The notes beneath the pieces are model-generated. The model had not been told where the DNA came from and did not search any database. It was given only the letters and a program-made list of their open reading frames with translations. From CF-46 sp963760735 (GTDB lineage Bacteria > Chloroflexota > Limnocylindria > Limnocylindrales > CSP1-4), in assembly GCA_963760735.1 (NCBI GenBank), contig CAVXEB010000004.1:2035828-2099827 (forward strand): a DNA stretch of 64,000 nucleotides, given 5' to 3'. This document shows, in pieces, positions 18,655 through 27,630 of the stretch (its first letter is position 1; each line of letters starts with the position of its first letter). The translations under genes and the position numbers were made by a program.

Positions 18655-19281
18655 AGCAACCTGCTCGTGACGATGCTCGGCGGCGGCGGACCCGCACCGC
18701 AGCCTACCTCCGACAAGGAGCGTGCCGCCGTCGAGGCGCTCGCCTCCTTCCGGGCGACCGGCTTCGGCTACTTCGTGGAGCAGGCGACGCGGCCCCAGAC
18801 GATCGGCTACGCCCTGCTGGATTCCCCGATCGCGCTGGCAGGCTGGATGCTCGACCACGACACGGACAGCTACCTGAAGAGGTACGAGAACAGGTCACGC
18901 GCGAGGTTGGCGCGATCTCCCGCGCGTTCCTCGGCGGGCAGCCGTCGGGCAACCTCACCCGGGATCACATCGTCGACAACATCTCGCTGTACTGGCTGAC
19001 CGGAACCGGCGCGTCGGCCGCCCGGGCGTACTGGGGGAGCGGGCGGATCCAGGCACTTGGTGCCGGCAAGGGTCCGCCACCGGTCACGGTGCCGGTCGGC
19101 TTCACGACGTTCCCCGACGAGATCTTCGCCGCTCCTCGAACCTTGGGTCGAGCAGTCCTATCCCTCCCTCACCTATTTCAACCAAGTCGACCGCGGCGGC
19201 CACTTCGCTGCCTGGGAGGAGCCAAAGTTGTTCTCCGAGGAGATGCGCAAGGCCTTCCGGTCGGTCCGTTCTCCTACCTGA
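18655..19281 (+). pseudogene. Epoxide hydrolase remnant (alpha/beta hydrolase), 5'-truncated with two frame breaks
   Basis: Three consecutive frames carry pieces of the C-terminal half of an EPHX1-type epoxide hydrolase. Frame one has LVTMLGGGGPAP, FGYFVEQATRPQTIGYALLD, SPIALAGWMLDHDTDSY. Frame two, from about 18885, has AFLGGQPSGNLTRDHIVDN, ISLYWLTGTGASAARAYW and FTTFPDEIFAAPRT. Frame three, from about 19144, has WVEQSYPSLTYFNQVDRGGHFAAWEEP with the catalytic-His region and FSEEMRKAFRSV. The second break is an extra T at 19143-19144. The first lies in an inserted-looking stretch after DTDSY. The N-terminal half with the nucleophile is missing, cut at the upstream ATPase stop, so the gene is dead whatever the indels mean. 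Confidence 0.8.
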
Positions 19282-19471
19282 GCACCGCCGAACGCTCCGC
19301 ACGACGAAGCGGCCCGCCCCGGGATCGGGACGGGCCGCGACACGCGACAGTCGGGGCGACGACGTGCAGACATCGCTGTGCCAGAGTTGGGGAACGGGGG
19401 ACGGCATGGCGACACCGACCGACACGGCGACATCGACCCCCGCCCGATCGCGGGCCCGGGAGGAATGACCG

Positions 19472-22400
19472 ATGCCGAAGCCAGGCGACCTGCAACAGTC
19501 CCTCCTCGACAAGCTCCACGATGCCGACCCGGATCTCGAGGCCGACTGGGACGACGCTCGCGGCGTGGCTCGGCGCGTCCGCGGCAATCTCCCCGCATCG
19601 ACCGACAGCCTCGACGCCGCGCCCGGAGCGCTGCGCCGCTTCCTCGCGGACTTCGGGGCCCTGTTCGGCCCGGACGACCCGGATCGGACCCTGCGAGACG
19701 GGCGGTCGCGCGAGGACGACCTCGGCTGGCGCCACGTCACGCTCCAGCAGGTCGTGCCCGGCGGCGACGGTCTCCCGCGGGGAACGGAATTCGTCCCGGT
19801 CAACGGTGCGGCGATCGCGGCCCACTTCGCCCCCGACGGCACCCTCACCGAGATCCAGTCCAGCTGCTGGCCAGCGGCGACGCGGCCGGTCGTCACGACA
19901 AGCGCTGCCACGCGGGCCGGGCGCCGGACCACCAGGAGCGACAGCGTCCCGGCATCGAGCATCGTCCTCCTCACCCCCGCCGGCTTGCGGGATCGGCTGA
20001 TCGCGGCCGGGCGGCACCGGCCGGGCTACGATCGGATCCAGGCGCAGGTCGAGAAGACCGACGATGGCAAGGAGTTCCCGCTCACCAGCCGGCCCGTTCT
20101 CATCCTCCAACCGTGGAAGGGCGGCTTCCGACTGGCGTGGCAGGTCTACGGATATGCCCCGGTCGACGTCGAGGACGCCGCAGGCAACCCGACGGGCGAG
20201 GAGTCGGTCGACTTCGGTGAGTTGATCGTCGACGCCGAGACCGGCGAGATCCTCGTGTTCGCGCCGACGAAGAAGTACGCCGAGACCGCCACGACCGGGA
20301 CCGGCACCGGCGTCACGCCTCTCGGATCACCGGCGACGCGGACGCTGGACATCGTCCGCGTCGACCTGACCTCGACATACCGCCTCCGCGACACGACCGA
20401 AGCCCGCGACGTGATCACCTATGACGCCGCCGGCGATGCCGCGTTCGGGACGCGAGCGGAGATCGTGGCCGCGATCGCGGGCGGGACGCTTCCCGTGTCG
20501 GCCGACACGGACGGCGACCATGCCTGGACGACGACCGCCTCGAACACCACCGATGCCCAGCGGACGGCCTCGCAGCAGCCCGAGGTCGACGCTCATTTCA
20601 TCTGCGCCGACCTCTACGAGTGGTACGACGCGCTCGCCGGCGGCCGGGCCGGCTGGGACGACGACAAGTACTCCGACCCGCCGGTCCCGCACCAGCCCGT
20701 CAGGGTGATCACCCACGTCTTCGACGAGAGCGCGACGACCTCACGGTCGGTGAACGCGTTCATGGATCGCAGCATGAGCGGCGGCGTCTGGTACTCCTGG
20801 CTCGCGTTCTTCGACGGCAACCCGACCGCGACCTGCACGACGGCCAACGACCGGGCCTTCGACTATCTCGCCGGCTCGAAGTTCATCGTCGGCCACGAGT
20901 TCCAGCACGCGATCACGGACTTCTCGTTCGAGGACGCCGGGGGCAACCCAGGGCTCACCTACTCCGGCTGGTTCTCCGCCGTCCACGAGGGCGTCTCGGA
21001 CGTGTTCGGAACGCTCTACGCCGAAGAATGGTTGCCCGGCCCAGAGATCTCGACCGCCAACCTCGTGTTCCGCAACCTCGCCTACCCGCGCGACCCGAAC
21101 TCCTGGGTCAACCGCACGGGCGGGATCCCTTGCGGCCTCTCGAATCACGGCAAGGACCATTGGGACGACCGCAGTCTCGACGGCGGGTTCCGCTACGACC
21201 GCGGCACGATCCTTGCCCATGCCTCGTACCTGATCGGCGCCGGCGGCGTTCACCAGCGGACGACGCGAACGCCCGTCTTCATCCCGGTCGGAAGTCTCGG
21301 CCACGAGACGGTGAACGGGCGCGACGTCCTGAAGGCCGCCCGGATCTGGTACCGCGCCCTGACCACCTACTTCAGCACCCACGGCACGCTGACCGGCATC
21401 CCGACCAATGACGAGACCACCTTCCGGACGCTCCGCGACGGCTGCGTCAGCGCCGCGATCGACCTCTACGGCAGCGGCTCCCGCGAGCATCGGCTGACGG
21501 TCCTGGCGTTCTACGCCGTCGGGCTCCACCCGGCCGGCACGACGTACGGGCCCGACGTCACCTGCCTGCCGTGGGGTGCCGCCTGGTGGCGGTCGCGATC
21601 GTTCATCGGCCTGCCCAGCCCGGACTGGGCGTCCCTGGATCTCTTCGTCAACAACGGCGGCGCGTCCGAATGGAACGCCCAGATCAACGTGATCGACGTC
21701 GCCGGCAACCCGACCGAGTTCGAGAACACCGTCTACTGCCGGGTCCGGAACGTCGGCGACCAGTCCGCAACGAACGTCGTGGTCTGGTTCGAGTACGCCA
21801 AGGCCGGGACCGGGTCGACGACCTGGCTGCCGGTGACCGACAAGAACGGCCTGCAGCAGACGCTTGCGATCGGAACACTCGCGGCGGGTGTCCAGACCTT
21901 CCCGGAGTCGGCCCAGAACAGCCCGCCGGCGAGCGCGTCGGTGAAGTGGTACATCCCGCCGCTGGCAGCGGGCGAGGTGGTCGACCACTTCTGTCTGCGC
22001 GCGACGGTCACGGCGGCCAACGACGTCAATACCCACAACAACGTCGTCCAGTCGAACATCGCCTACGTCCCGTACACGGGTGGGACGAGCTTCACCCATT
22101 GGTTCCTCGCCGGCAATCCGAGGAAGGACCCGGCCGAGCTGAAGCTGATCCTCGAGTCGCGGGAGCTGCCGAAGGACTGGCGGACGCGGTTCACGGAGAA
22201 GCTGCCACGGCGGCTCAAGCCGGGGCAGGAGATCCAGGTCGGGGTCACGGTCGAGATGGGACCCGACGCCGACCGCCGCCTCGACCCTCCGTACGATGGC
22301 CAGGTCATGGGCGACCTCTACGGGCCGCTCACCGGGGCGTTCGCGGGCGCGCTGACCGACGTCAGGGTCGTCGGCGGCCAGCTCACCGGCGTGCTGTCAG

Positions 22401-22696
22401 GACACGTCGGTCGGCTGACAGGCGTCGGCGGGCAGTTCGAGGGGACCCTCGATCGGTCGACCGGACGGATCGAAGGCGTCGTCCGCGGCGCGTCCTGCTG
22501 CGCCGACGGCGACCGCATCGGGTTCGAGGGCTGCCTCCGGCCGTTCCGGCGTGTCAACGTGAGCCAGATCCTCGGCGGCGACCCGATCGGCGGAGTCACG
22601 CTCCAGGTCCAGGTGCCACCGCTCCACGCCGGCTGCCGGTTCGAGGTTCCACCGACTGCGACGCTGGTGGACGCGATCGCAAAGGAGCCCGCCTAG
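19472..22696 (+). CDS. Large M4-like zinc metallopeptidase with FTP propeptide and CARDB-like region
   Basis: 1074 residues, far longer than thermolysin. An FTP/fungalysin-type propeptide region is visible early (APGALRRFLADFGALFGPD, GWRHVTLQQV), then a PepSY-like strand set (FRLAWQVYGYAP). The peptidase core follows: VGHEFQHAITDF with zinc ligands His475 and His479, AVHEGVSDVFG with Glu506 as the third ligand, and His583 in RGTILAHASYLI. Past residue 690 comes a beta-rich region with CARDB-like character (VRNVGDQSATNVVVWFEYA), then a C-terminal part with repeated LTGVLSG/LTGVGGQFEG segments. No signal peptide or lipobox is present at the N-terminus (MPKPGDLQQ), unusual for M4 enzymes. The ATG at 19472 has GGGAGGAA upstream. 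Secretion route and substrate are unknown. Confidence 0.85.
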   Translation: MPKPGDLQQSLLDKLHDADPDLEADWDDARGVARRVRGNLPASTDSLDAAPGALRRFLADFGALFGPDDPDRTLRDGRSREDDLGWRHVTLQQVVPGGDGLPRGTEFVPVNGAAIAAHFAPDGTLTEIQSSCWPAATRPVVTTSAATRAGRRTTRSDSVPASSIVLLTPAGLRDRLIAAGRHRPGYDRIQAQVEKTDDGKEFPLTSRPVLILQPWKGGFRLAWQVYGYAPVDVEDAAGNPTGEESVDFGELIVDAETGEILVFAPTKKYAETATTGTGTGVTPLGSPATRTLDIVRVDLTSTYRLRDTTEARDVITYDAAGDAAFGTRAEIVAAIAGGTLPVSADTDGDHAWTTTASNTTDAQRTASQQPEVDAHFICADLYEWYDALAGGRAGWDDDKYSDPPVPHQPVRVITHVFDESATTSRSVNAFMDRSMSGGVWYSWLAFFDGNPTATCTTANDRAFDYLAGSKFIVGHEFQHAITDFSFEDAGGNPGLTYSGWFSAVHEGVSDVFGTLYAEEWLPGPEISTANLVFRNLAYPRDPNSWVNRTGGIPCGLSNHGKDHWDDRSLDGGFRYDRGTILAHASYLIGAGGVHQRTTRTPVFIPVGSLGHETVNGRDVLKAARIWYRALTTYFSTHGTLTGIPTNDETTFRTLRDGCVSAAIDLYGSGSREHRLTVLAFYAVGLHPAGTTYGPDVTCLPWGAAWWRSRSFIGLPSPDWASLDLFVNNGGASEWNAQINVIDVAGNPTEFENTVYCRVRNVGDQSATNVVVWFEYAKAGTGSTTWLPVTDKNGLQQTLAIGTLAAGVQTFPESAQNSPPASASVKWYIPPLAAGEVVDHFCLRATVTAANDVNTHNNVVQSNIAYVPYTGGTSFTHWFLAGNPRKDPAELKLILESRELPKDWRTRFTEKLPRRLKPGQEIQVGVTVEMGPDADRRLDPPYDGQVMGDLYGPLTGAFAGALTDVRVVGGQLTGVLSGHVGRLTGVGGQFEGTLDRSTGRIEGVVRGASCCADGDRIGFEGCLRPFRRVNVSQILGGDPIGGVTLQVQVPPLHAGCRFEVPPTATLVDAIAKEPA

Positions 22697-22733
22697 TCGC
22701 ACCCGGCGCCTCGGGCTTGCTCGGCGCCGGCGG

Positions 22734-22889
22734 GTAGTCGAGGAGCGCGGACTTCCCGATGCCGGCCTCGCCCCGGACGACGAGCGTCCCGCTGGTCCCG
22801 CTTCGCGCGGCCGCGATCAGCGCGTCGAGACGCCGGCACTCGGCGCGCCTCCCCCAGAGTCGGGGTTCAGCCGACGGGTTCGAAGGCAC
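22734..22889 (-). pseudogene. N-terminal stump of a LuxR-type AAA ATPase regulator
   Basis: Starting at the ATG 22889, 52 residues match the beginning of large ATP-dependent LuxR-family regulators: RLWGRRAECRRLDALI, then TLVVRGEAGIGKSALLDY with an intact Walker A. Homology stops directly after the P-loop, and the frame runs on into low-complexity sequence overlapping the end of the metallopeptidase gene. A complete family member is around 900 residues, so almost everything including the DNA-binding domain is gone. The junction near 22733 abuts the metallopeptidase stop (22696), which suggests that a rearrangement next to that gene removed the rest. Confidence 0.75.
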
Positions 22890-23031
22890 GATCCTCGCTC
22901 CCCCTTGGTCGCGCGGTGATACTAGTCGTGCGCTCCGGCTGTGTCGCGAGCGGGCCGGCCTGCGAACCAGTGGGCCGACCAGTGATTGTCACGGATGCGA
23001 GTCCGACATCGGCTGGACGAGGGTGGCGGGT

Positions 23032-25167
23032 ATGGCGACCGGTCCCCAGGGAGTGCCGCCGAGCGCGGGTGATGGCAAGGGGCGTCCCGACCCGGCGCTC
23101 CGTCCTCTGGACGGTCCGGTGAGCCCGCCTGCCAGGGAACGACCTGCGGTCCCACCACGCGACGGTTCGGACGGGTCGTCGCCACCGCCACCCGGCCGCC
23201 AGCGGCTCCCGGGCTGGGCGACGTGGCTCGCGCTGCTGATCGTCATCCTCGGCTGGAACCTCCTGCCACTGCTGCAGGGCGGCGGCCCGTCGGCAGCAGC
23301 GATCCCGTACTCGGAGTTCGTCAGTCAAGCGGGCGCCGGCAATGTCGCCACCGTCCGGATCGACGGCCAGAGCGTCAGCGGCTCGTTCGTGACGGCCGTT
23401 CCGTGGCCACCGGCTGCCGCGGCGTCCCCTCAGCCGTTGGGGAGCGCGGCGGCTCCGGCCGGTTCGGCGGCGGGCGCGCCGGCCAGCTACCAGACGTTCA
23501 CCACCGTCGTGCCGCCCGATGGCGACCCGGCCCTCCTGCCACTGCTGAAGGAGCAGGGCGTGGTCATCACCGCGACGGACACGACCGCGATGGGCTCGCT
23601 CCTCGGTACGATCCTCGGCCTCGCCGGTGCCGTCCTGCCAGTGGTGCTCCTCGTCGGGTTCCTCGCCTGGTCCGCGCGACAGGCGCAGCAGAGCCAGCAG
23701 GGCATCCTCGGGATCGGTCGATCCAAGGCACGCCTGTACAACGAGGAACGCCCGAGCGTCACGTTCGAGGACGTCGCCGGCGAGGACGAGGCGAAGACCG
23801 AGCTCACCGAGGTCGTCGACTTCCTGAAGATGCCCGACCGATACCGCCAGCTCGGCGCCCGGTTGCCGCACGGCGTCCTGCTGGTCGGCCCGCCGGGAAC
23901 CGGCAAGACGCTCCTGGCGCGAACGGTCGCCGGCGAGGCGCGGGTGCCGTTCTTCAGCATCACCGCGTCCGAGTTTGTCGAGCTGTTCGTCGGGGTCGGT
24001 GCGTCGCGCGTGCGCGACCTCTTCACGATGGCCAAGGCGACGGCTCCCTCGATCATCTTCGTCGACGAGATCGACGCCGTGGGGCGCCAGCGCGGCACCG
24101 GCCTCGGCGGCGGCAACGACGAGCGCGAGCAGACGCTCAACCAGCTGCTCGCCGAGATGGACGGCTTCGACGCGTCCGCCAGCGTGATCGTGATCGCCGC
24201 GACGAATCGGCCGGACGTGCTCGACCCGGCGCTGCTGCGACCCGGCCGCTTCGACCGCCAGGTCACCGTCGGCTATCCGGATCGTGCCGGCCGCGAGGCG
24301 ATCCTGAGGATCCACACGCGCCGCATCCCGCTGGACCCGGACGTCGACCTGGCGGTGGTGGCGCAGCAGACGGCCGGGTTCGCGGGCGCCGACCTCGCGA
24401 ACCTCGCGAACGAGGCGGCGCTGCTCGCGGCTCGGCGGGCCAGCCAGACCGTCCGGCTCGCGGACTTCGAGGAGAGCCTGGACCGGGTCCGGCTCGGCAC
24501 GCGGCAGGCCGCGCTCAAGGAACCACACGAGCGACTGGTCGTCGCCTACCACGAAGGCGGCCACGCGCTTGTCGCGCTGCTGACGCCCGATGCCGATCCC
24601 GTCCAGAAGGTCACGATCGTTCCCCGCGGACGCGCGCTCGGCGTGACCGAGCAGCGGCCCGAGGAGGACCGTCGGAACTTCGGGCGAGACGCGCTCCTCG
24701 CGCGACTCGCCGTCTCGCTCGGGGGCCGGGCAGCCGAGGAGCTCGTCTTCGGCCAGCCGACGACCGGCGCGGAGAGCGACCTGAAGGCCGCGACCGACCT
24801 CGCGCGGAGGATGGTCGGCCTGTGGGGCATGAGCGAGGAGCTCGGGCCGGTGTCGTACAACATCGGCGAACGAGACCCGTTCCTCGGTCGCGAGATCGCC
24901 GCCCCGAAGGAGTACGCCGAGTCCACTGCGGCGCGGATCGACGCGGCGGTCGCGGAACTCCTCGGAGATGCGCACGACCGGGCTCGCGCGATCCTCGGTG
25001 CCCATCGCGCGGTCCTCGATGCCCTGGCGAACGAACTCGTCGCGATGGAGACCGTCTCGGGCGATCGCCTCGCCGAGATCGCGGCTGCGGCGAACGACGG
25101 AACGGCAGCGGTCGCCGCCGGAGCGAATGCCTCGAACGGGAACACCCCGACCGCCACCGTCGGCTGA
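23032..25167 (+). CDS. ftsH: ATP-dependent zinc metalloprotease FtsH
   Basis: A 711-residue membrane-anchored AAA+ protease that degrades membrane and regulatory proteins. After a Pro-rich cytosolic start come TM1 (about residues 65-82), a short extracytoplasmic domain with an Ala/Pro-rich insert, and TM2 (about 190-212). The AAA domain has Walker A GPPGTGKT from residue 286, Walker B IIFVDEIDAVG, and the SRH with ATNRPDVLDPALLRPGRFDR. The protease site is HEGGH at 507-511, a variant of the usual HEAGH that keeps both zinc histidines. TGAESDLKAATDLARRMV carries the third ligand. I chose ATG 23032; the open frame upstream to 22759 has no FtsH-like sequence. The next gene starts three bases after the stop. 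Confidence 0.94.
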   Translation: MATGPQGVPPSAGDGKGRPDPALRPLDGPVSPPARERPAVPPRDGSDGSSPPPPGRQRLPGWATWLALLIVILGWNLLPLLQGGGPSAAAIPYSEFVSQAGAGNVATVRIDGQSVSGSFVTAVPWPPAAAASPQPLGSAAAPAGSAAGAPASYQTFTTVVPPDGDPALLPLLKEQGVVITATDTTAMGSLLGTILGLAGAVLPVVLLVGFLAWSARQAQQSQQGILGIGRSKARLYNEERPSVTFEDVAGEDEAKTELTEVVDFLKMPDRYRQLGARLPHGVLLVGPPGTGKTLLARTVAGEARVPFFSITASEFVELFVGVGASRVRDLFTMAKATAPSIIFVDEIDAVGRQRGTGLGGGNDEREQTLNQLLAEMDGFDASASVIVIAATNRPDVLDPALLRPGRFDRQVTVGYPDRAGREAILRIHTRRIPLDPDVDLAVVAQQTAGFAGADLANLANEAALLAARRASQTVRLADFEESLDRVRLGTRQAALKEPHERLVVAYHEGGHALVALLTPDADPVQKVTIVPRGRALGVTEQRPEEDRRNFGRDALLARLAVSLGGRAAEELVFGQPTTGAESDLKAATDLARRMVGLWGMSEELGPVSYNIGERDPFLGREIAAPKEYAESTAARIDAAVAELLGDAHDRARAILGAHRAVLDALANELVAMETVSGDRLAEIAAAANDGTAAVAAGANASNGNTPTATVG

Positions 25168-25170
25168 GCG

Positions 25171-26361
25171 GTGACCGAAGCGGACGCCATCGGCGCGGGC
25201 ACCCGGCCGACGGCTGGTCCGTCCGCCGTGCTGCCCGACGCTGTCACGGGCCTGTCCGGTCGCGAACGCGTCCGGGCCTTCGACCTCGCGGCGGGGCTGG
25301 CGGTGTTCTTTATGATCCTCGTCCACGTGCTGTGGCACTGGGGACGTCCGGAGACCTGGACCACCCCGATCGGCGAGGCGATCAGCTACGCCGCCGGCCC
25401 GACCGCGGCCCCGGTCTTCGTGTTCCTCATGGGCGCGTCGCTTGGCGCGGCGCGCCGGGTTCGCGCCGACACGCTGGTCACCCGCGGCCTGTGGCTCCTG
25501 TTCCTGGGCTACGTGCTCAACGCCCTGCGTGGCGTCATTCCGGGGTCGCTCGGGACGGCCACCGGCATCGTCACGCCGGAACAGATCTGGCCGTACACCC
25601 CGTGGTGGCTGGCGACCACCGTCGATCTGCACCACGTCGTCGGGCTGTCGCTGGTCGCAATCGCGCTCCTGCGCACCCGTGTGGAGCCCTCGGCCGCGTG
25701 GCTCGCGATCGCCGGCGTCGTCGTGTTCCTCGCGCCATGGCTCCGGACCGTGCAGTTCGGAACGCCGATCCTCGACGCGCCCCTGACGCCGATCCTGTCA
25801 TCGGCGCCGAACGTGTACTACGCGGTCGTGCCCTGGCTCGCCTATCCGCTCGCGGGTGCCGTCTTCGGCGCCGCGATCGCCCGGGCCGCCGACCGTACGC
25901 GCATCTTCCGGCGCGGGGCGGCGATCGGCGCCGGCCTGCTGGTGGTCGGCTGCGGCCTGATCCTGGCCACGCGACCCGGCTTCGACGTGTTCACGTACTG
26001 GCGGCAGCCGCCCGCGTTCGTTGTGGCGATCATGGGGATCGTCCTGTTGTGGCTGGCGCTGTGCGACGCCGTGTCGCGGATCAACCTCGTCGACCGAAGA
26101 CTCGGCATCGTCTACGGCTGGAGCGAGCGGGTGATCGCGATGTACTTCGCCCACTGGCTGATCGTCGGCTGGGGCGCAGGGGTCGTCGGCTTCCGGGCGC
26201 TGGGCCTCGTGCCCGTCCTCGTCGCGATGGCCGCCGCGGTCGTGCTGACGAGCTATCTGTCGAGGTTCGCCGTCCGGCTCGAGGCAAGTCCCTGGCTGCG
26301 CCGGGCTCCGGGCGGCGGCCGCTCCGAGATCGCGGTCGAGCTCGAGGCGCCATCCGCCTGA
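25171..26361 (+). CDS. HGSNAT/DUF1624-type membrane acyltransferase-like protein
   Basis: A 396-residue multi-pass protein with about ten hydrophobic segments. The N-terminal RERVRAFDLAAGLAVFFMI and MILVHVLWHWG resemble the DUF1624/heparan-alpha-glucosaminide N-acetyltransferase family, in which a membrane histidine relays an acetyl group. FVFLMGASLGAA and a RGLWLLFLGYVLNAL repeat also fit. The acceptor is unknown; in bacteria such proteins may modify envelope glycans. It starts with GTG 25171, three bases after ftsH, so translation is probably coupled. The last 25 residues are a charged cytosolic tail. Confidence 0.78.
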   Translation: MTEADAIGAGTRPTAGPSAVLPDAVTGLSGRERVRAFDLAAGLAVFFMILVHVLWHWGRPETWTTPIGEAISYAAGPTAAPVFVFLMGASLGAARRVRADTLVTRGLWLLFLGYVLNALRGVIPGSLGTATGIVTPEQIWPYTPWWLATTVDLHHVVGLSLVAIALLRTRVEPSAAWLAIAGVVVFLAPWLRTVQFGTPILDAPLTPILSSAPNVYYAVVPWLAYPLAGAVFGAAIARAADRTRIFRRGAAIGAGLLVVGCGLILATRPGFDVFTYWRQPPAFVVAIMGIVLLWLALCDAVSRINLVDRRLGIVYGWSERVIAMYFAHWLIVGWGAGVVGFRALGLVPVLVAMAAAVVLTSYLSRFAVRLEASPWLRRAPGGGRSEIAVELEAPSA

Positions 26362-26418
26362 GAGACGACGTGGACGCCCGGCGCAGGCAAAGGCCGATCC
26401 GAACACAAGGAGACTGTT

Positions 26419-26661
26419 GTGTCATTGCCGGCGGCTGATCAGCCGGTCAGCTTCGAACAGCACATCAAGCCGCTCTTCCGCGCGACGGACCGCGACTCGA
26501 TGAGCTTCGCCTTCGATCTGTGGGATGTCGCGGACGTGCGGTCCAACGCCGACGCCATCCTCGAACGGCTCCGAGACGGGGACATGCCGTGCGATGGCGG
26601 CTGGTCGCCCGAGAGGGTCGAGCTGTTCAGTCGGTGGATCGCAACCGGAACCGCTGACTGA
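26419..26661 (+). CDS. Small soluble protein of unknown function (80 aa)
   Basis: Begins at GTG 26419 with AAGGAGA six bases upstream. The sequence shows FEQHIKPLFRATDRDSMSF, FDLWDVADVR, AILERLRDGDMPCDGGW and a final ELFSRWIATG. The layout recalls the tail of c-type cytochrome or PSD1-type domains (MPCDG..W, F..WI..G), but there is no CxxCH haem motif and no signal peptide. It resembles short conserved hypothetical proteins found in high-GC bacteria. Function unknown. A GC-rich hairpin follows at 26680-26705, so it ends a transcription unit. Confidence 0.7.
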   Translation: MSLPAADQPVSFEQHIKPLFRATDRDSMSFAFDLWDVADVRSNADAILERLRDGDMPCDGGWSPERVELFSRWIATGTAD

Positions 26662-26679
26662 CCTCGGCCGATCCCGACG

Positions 26680-26705
26680 GGGCGGGTCGGCATCCGCACC
26701 CGCCC
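26680..26705 (+). terminator. GC-rich hairpin after the 80-aa gene
   Basis: Arms GGGCGGGT and ACCCGCCC pair perfectly, and an inner CGG-CAT-CCG extends the stem. It lies 19 bases past the stop at 26661. No T-run follows, so termination strength is uncertain. Confidence 0.5.
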
Positions 26706-26993
26706 ACGCCCGGTGCCGGCTCCCCAGGCCGGCCCGCCTGCCGTCAGAGTGACTTCGGCAGCACGAGCTCCAACGCGAGCACATTTGCCCTCCGGGCAGG
26801 GCGAGGGTCCGACATGTGTGACGCCTCCGCAGCCTGACGTCAACTCGGGCCAGGGCTGAACTGCCTCGGGATCGTCTGGCCGGATCGCGATCACCGTACG
26901 GACCGGAATGACGTGGGCGTTGATCGAAGTTGGCACGAGCGCAGTCTTGGCTGCGCAATGCTGCCGCGGCGTCATTCACGGTGCCGGCGGGAG

Positions 26994-27022
26994 TCACCCC
27001 GGGTGGATCGAAGGCGGGGTGA
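26994..27022 (+). promoter_or_regulatory. 29-bp motif TCACCC-N17-GGGTGA, copy A
   Basis: Inverted arms TCACCC and GGGTGA separated by exactly 17 bases, with an inner GGGTGGATCGA right after the first arm. Two more copies with identical spacing lie at 32808-32836 and 35171-35199. This copy is about 210 bases before the SHOCT protein gene. Likely a protein-binding site or part of a promoter; the factor is unknown. Confidence 0.55.
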
Positions 27023-27229
27023 TGGCAGCACCATCTGGCGGGCTCATCGTGGACTCGAAGAGAAGGTCGTCGACACGGGGATCGTCCGACTTTCGACGTG
27101 GTCTTCCTGAGGATGCGATGACCGCGGCCGGCAGCCGGACCACGGTCGCTCCCGAAGTTCTCGAACTCGTCAACGCAGAGCTGGACGGCGTCCCGGCCTG
27201 AGCGCATGGCGCTCGAGAGGAGCAACGAC

Positions 27230-27523
27230 ATGATGCGACGCAGAGGCGTAGGAATCGTCGGTGTGGCCGCTGTGGCACACCACGCGAGCAAGAAGGGCGC
27301 CCAGCAGCAGGCTGCCGCCGATCAGCAGGCAGACCAGGCGGCGCAGCAGCAGGCCGCCGCGGATCAGCAGGCAGCCGCCGCGGCGCAGGCACAGGCGGCC
27401 CCGGCCGCACCGCCGGTCGACCCGATGACGGCCCAGCTGGAGAATCTGGCGAACCTCCACACGCAGGGCATCCTCAGCGACGAGGAATATTCCGCCGCGA
27501 AGCAAAAAGCTCTCGGCATCTAG
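27230..27523 (+). CDS. SHOCT-domain protein with Gln/Ala-rich linker
   Basis: A 97-residue protein: a short hydrophobic N-terminal segment (RRGVGIVGVAAVAHHA), a low-complexity linker made of repeated AAADQQA/QQQ units (about residues 24-60), and a C-terminal SHOCT domain (QLENLANLHTQGILSDEEYS, then AAKQKALGI). SHOCT is a short oligomerisation module often tethered to membranes or stress proteins. I chose the ATG at 27230 because GAGAGGAG lies seven bases upstream; an ATG at 27206 in the same frame has no such site. Its neighbours are stress-type genes. Confidence 0.75.
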   Translation: MMRRRGVGIVGVAAVAHHASKKGAQQQAAADQQADQAAQQQAAADQQAAAAAQAQAAPAAPPVDPMTAQLENLANLHTQGILSDEEYSAAKQKALGI

Positions 27524-27630
27524 CCGGCTCGCGCGGGCCACGTCCGGGCAGCGCGAGCCGATCGACTGACACCGTCAAGGAGCCGAGGCTGACGCTTTGG
27601 CTCTCGATGAAGATCCAGAGGAGAACATCC

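Larger units (their letters stand above)
26662..27229. other. Intergenic stretch of 568 bases with terminator and one 29-bp motif copy
   Basis: No convincing gene. It contains the hairpin at 26680-26705, a small GCCC-TCC-GGGC stem near 26790, and the first copy of the TCACCC-N17-GGGTGA motif at 26994-27022. An ATG within the end of the motif (27022) opens a 59-codon frame to 27201. Its composition is unremarkable, it lacks a ribosome site and I see no family, so I do not call it. Confidence 0.6.

Noticed and set aside
15106..18858. A 1250-codon antisense frame over the second P-type ATPase
   Set aside because: Same reason; no domain or ribosome site, and the sense gene has all P-type motifs.
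26908..27201. Possible 97-codon gene before the SHOCT protein
   Set aside because: It runs through the 29-bp motif and lacks a ribosome site and any family; the downstream 59 codons from ATG 27022 are not convincing either.
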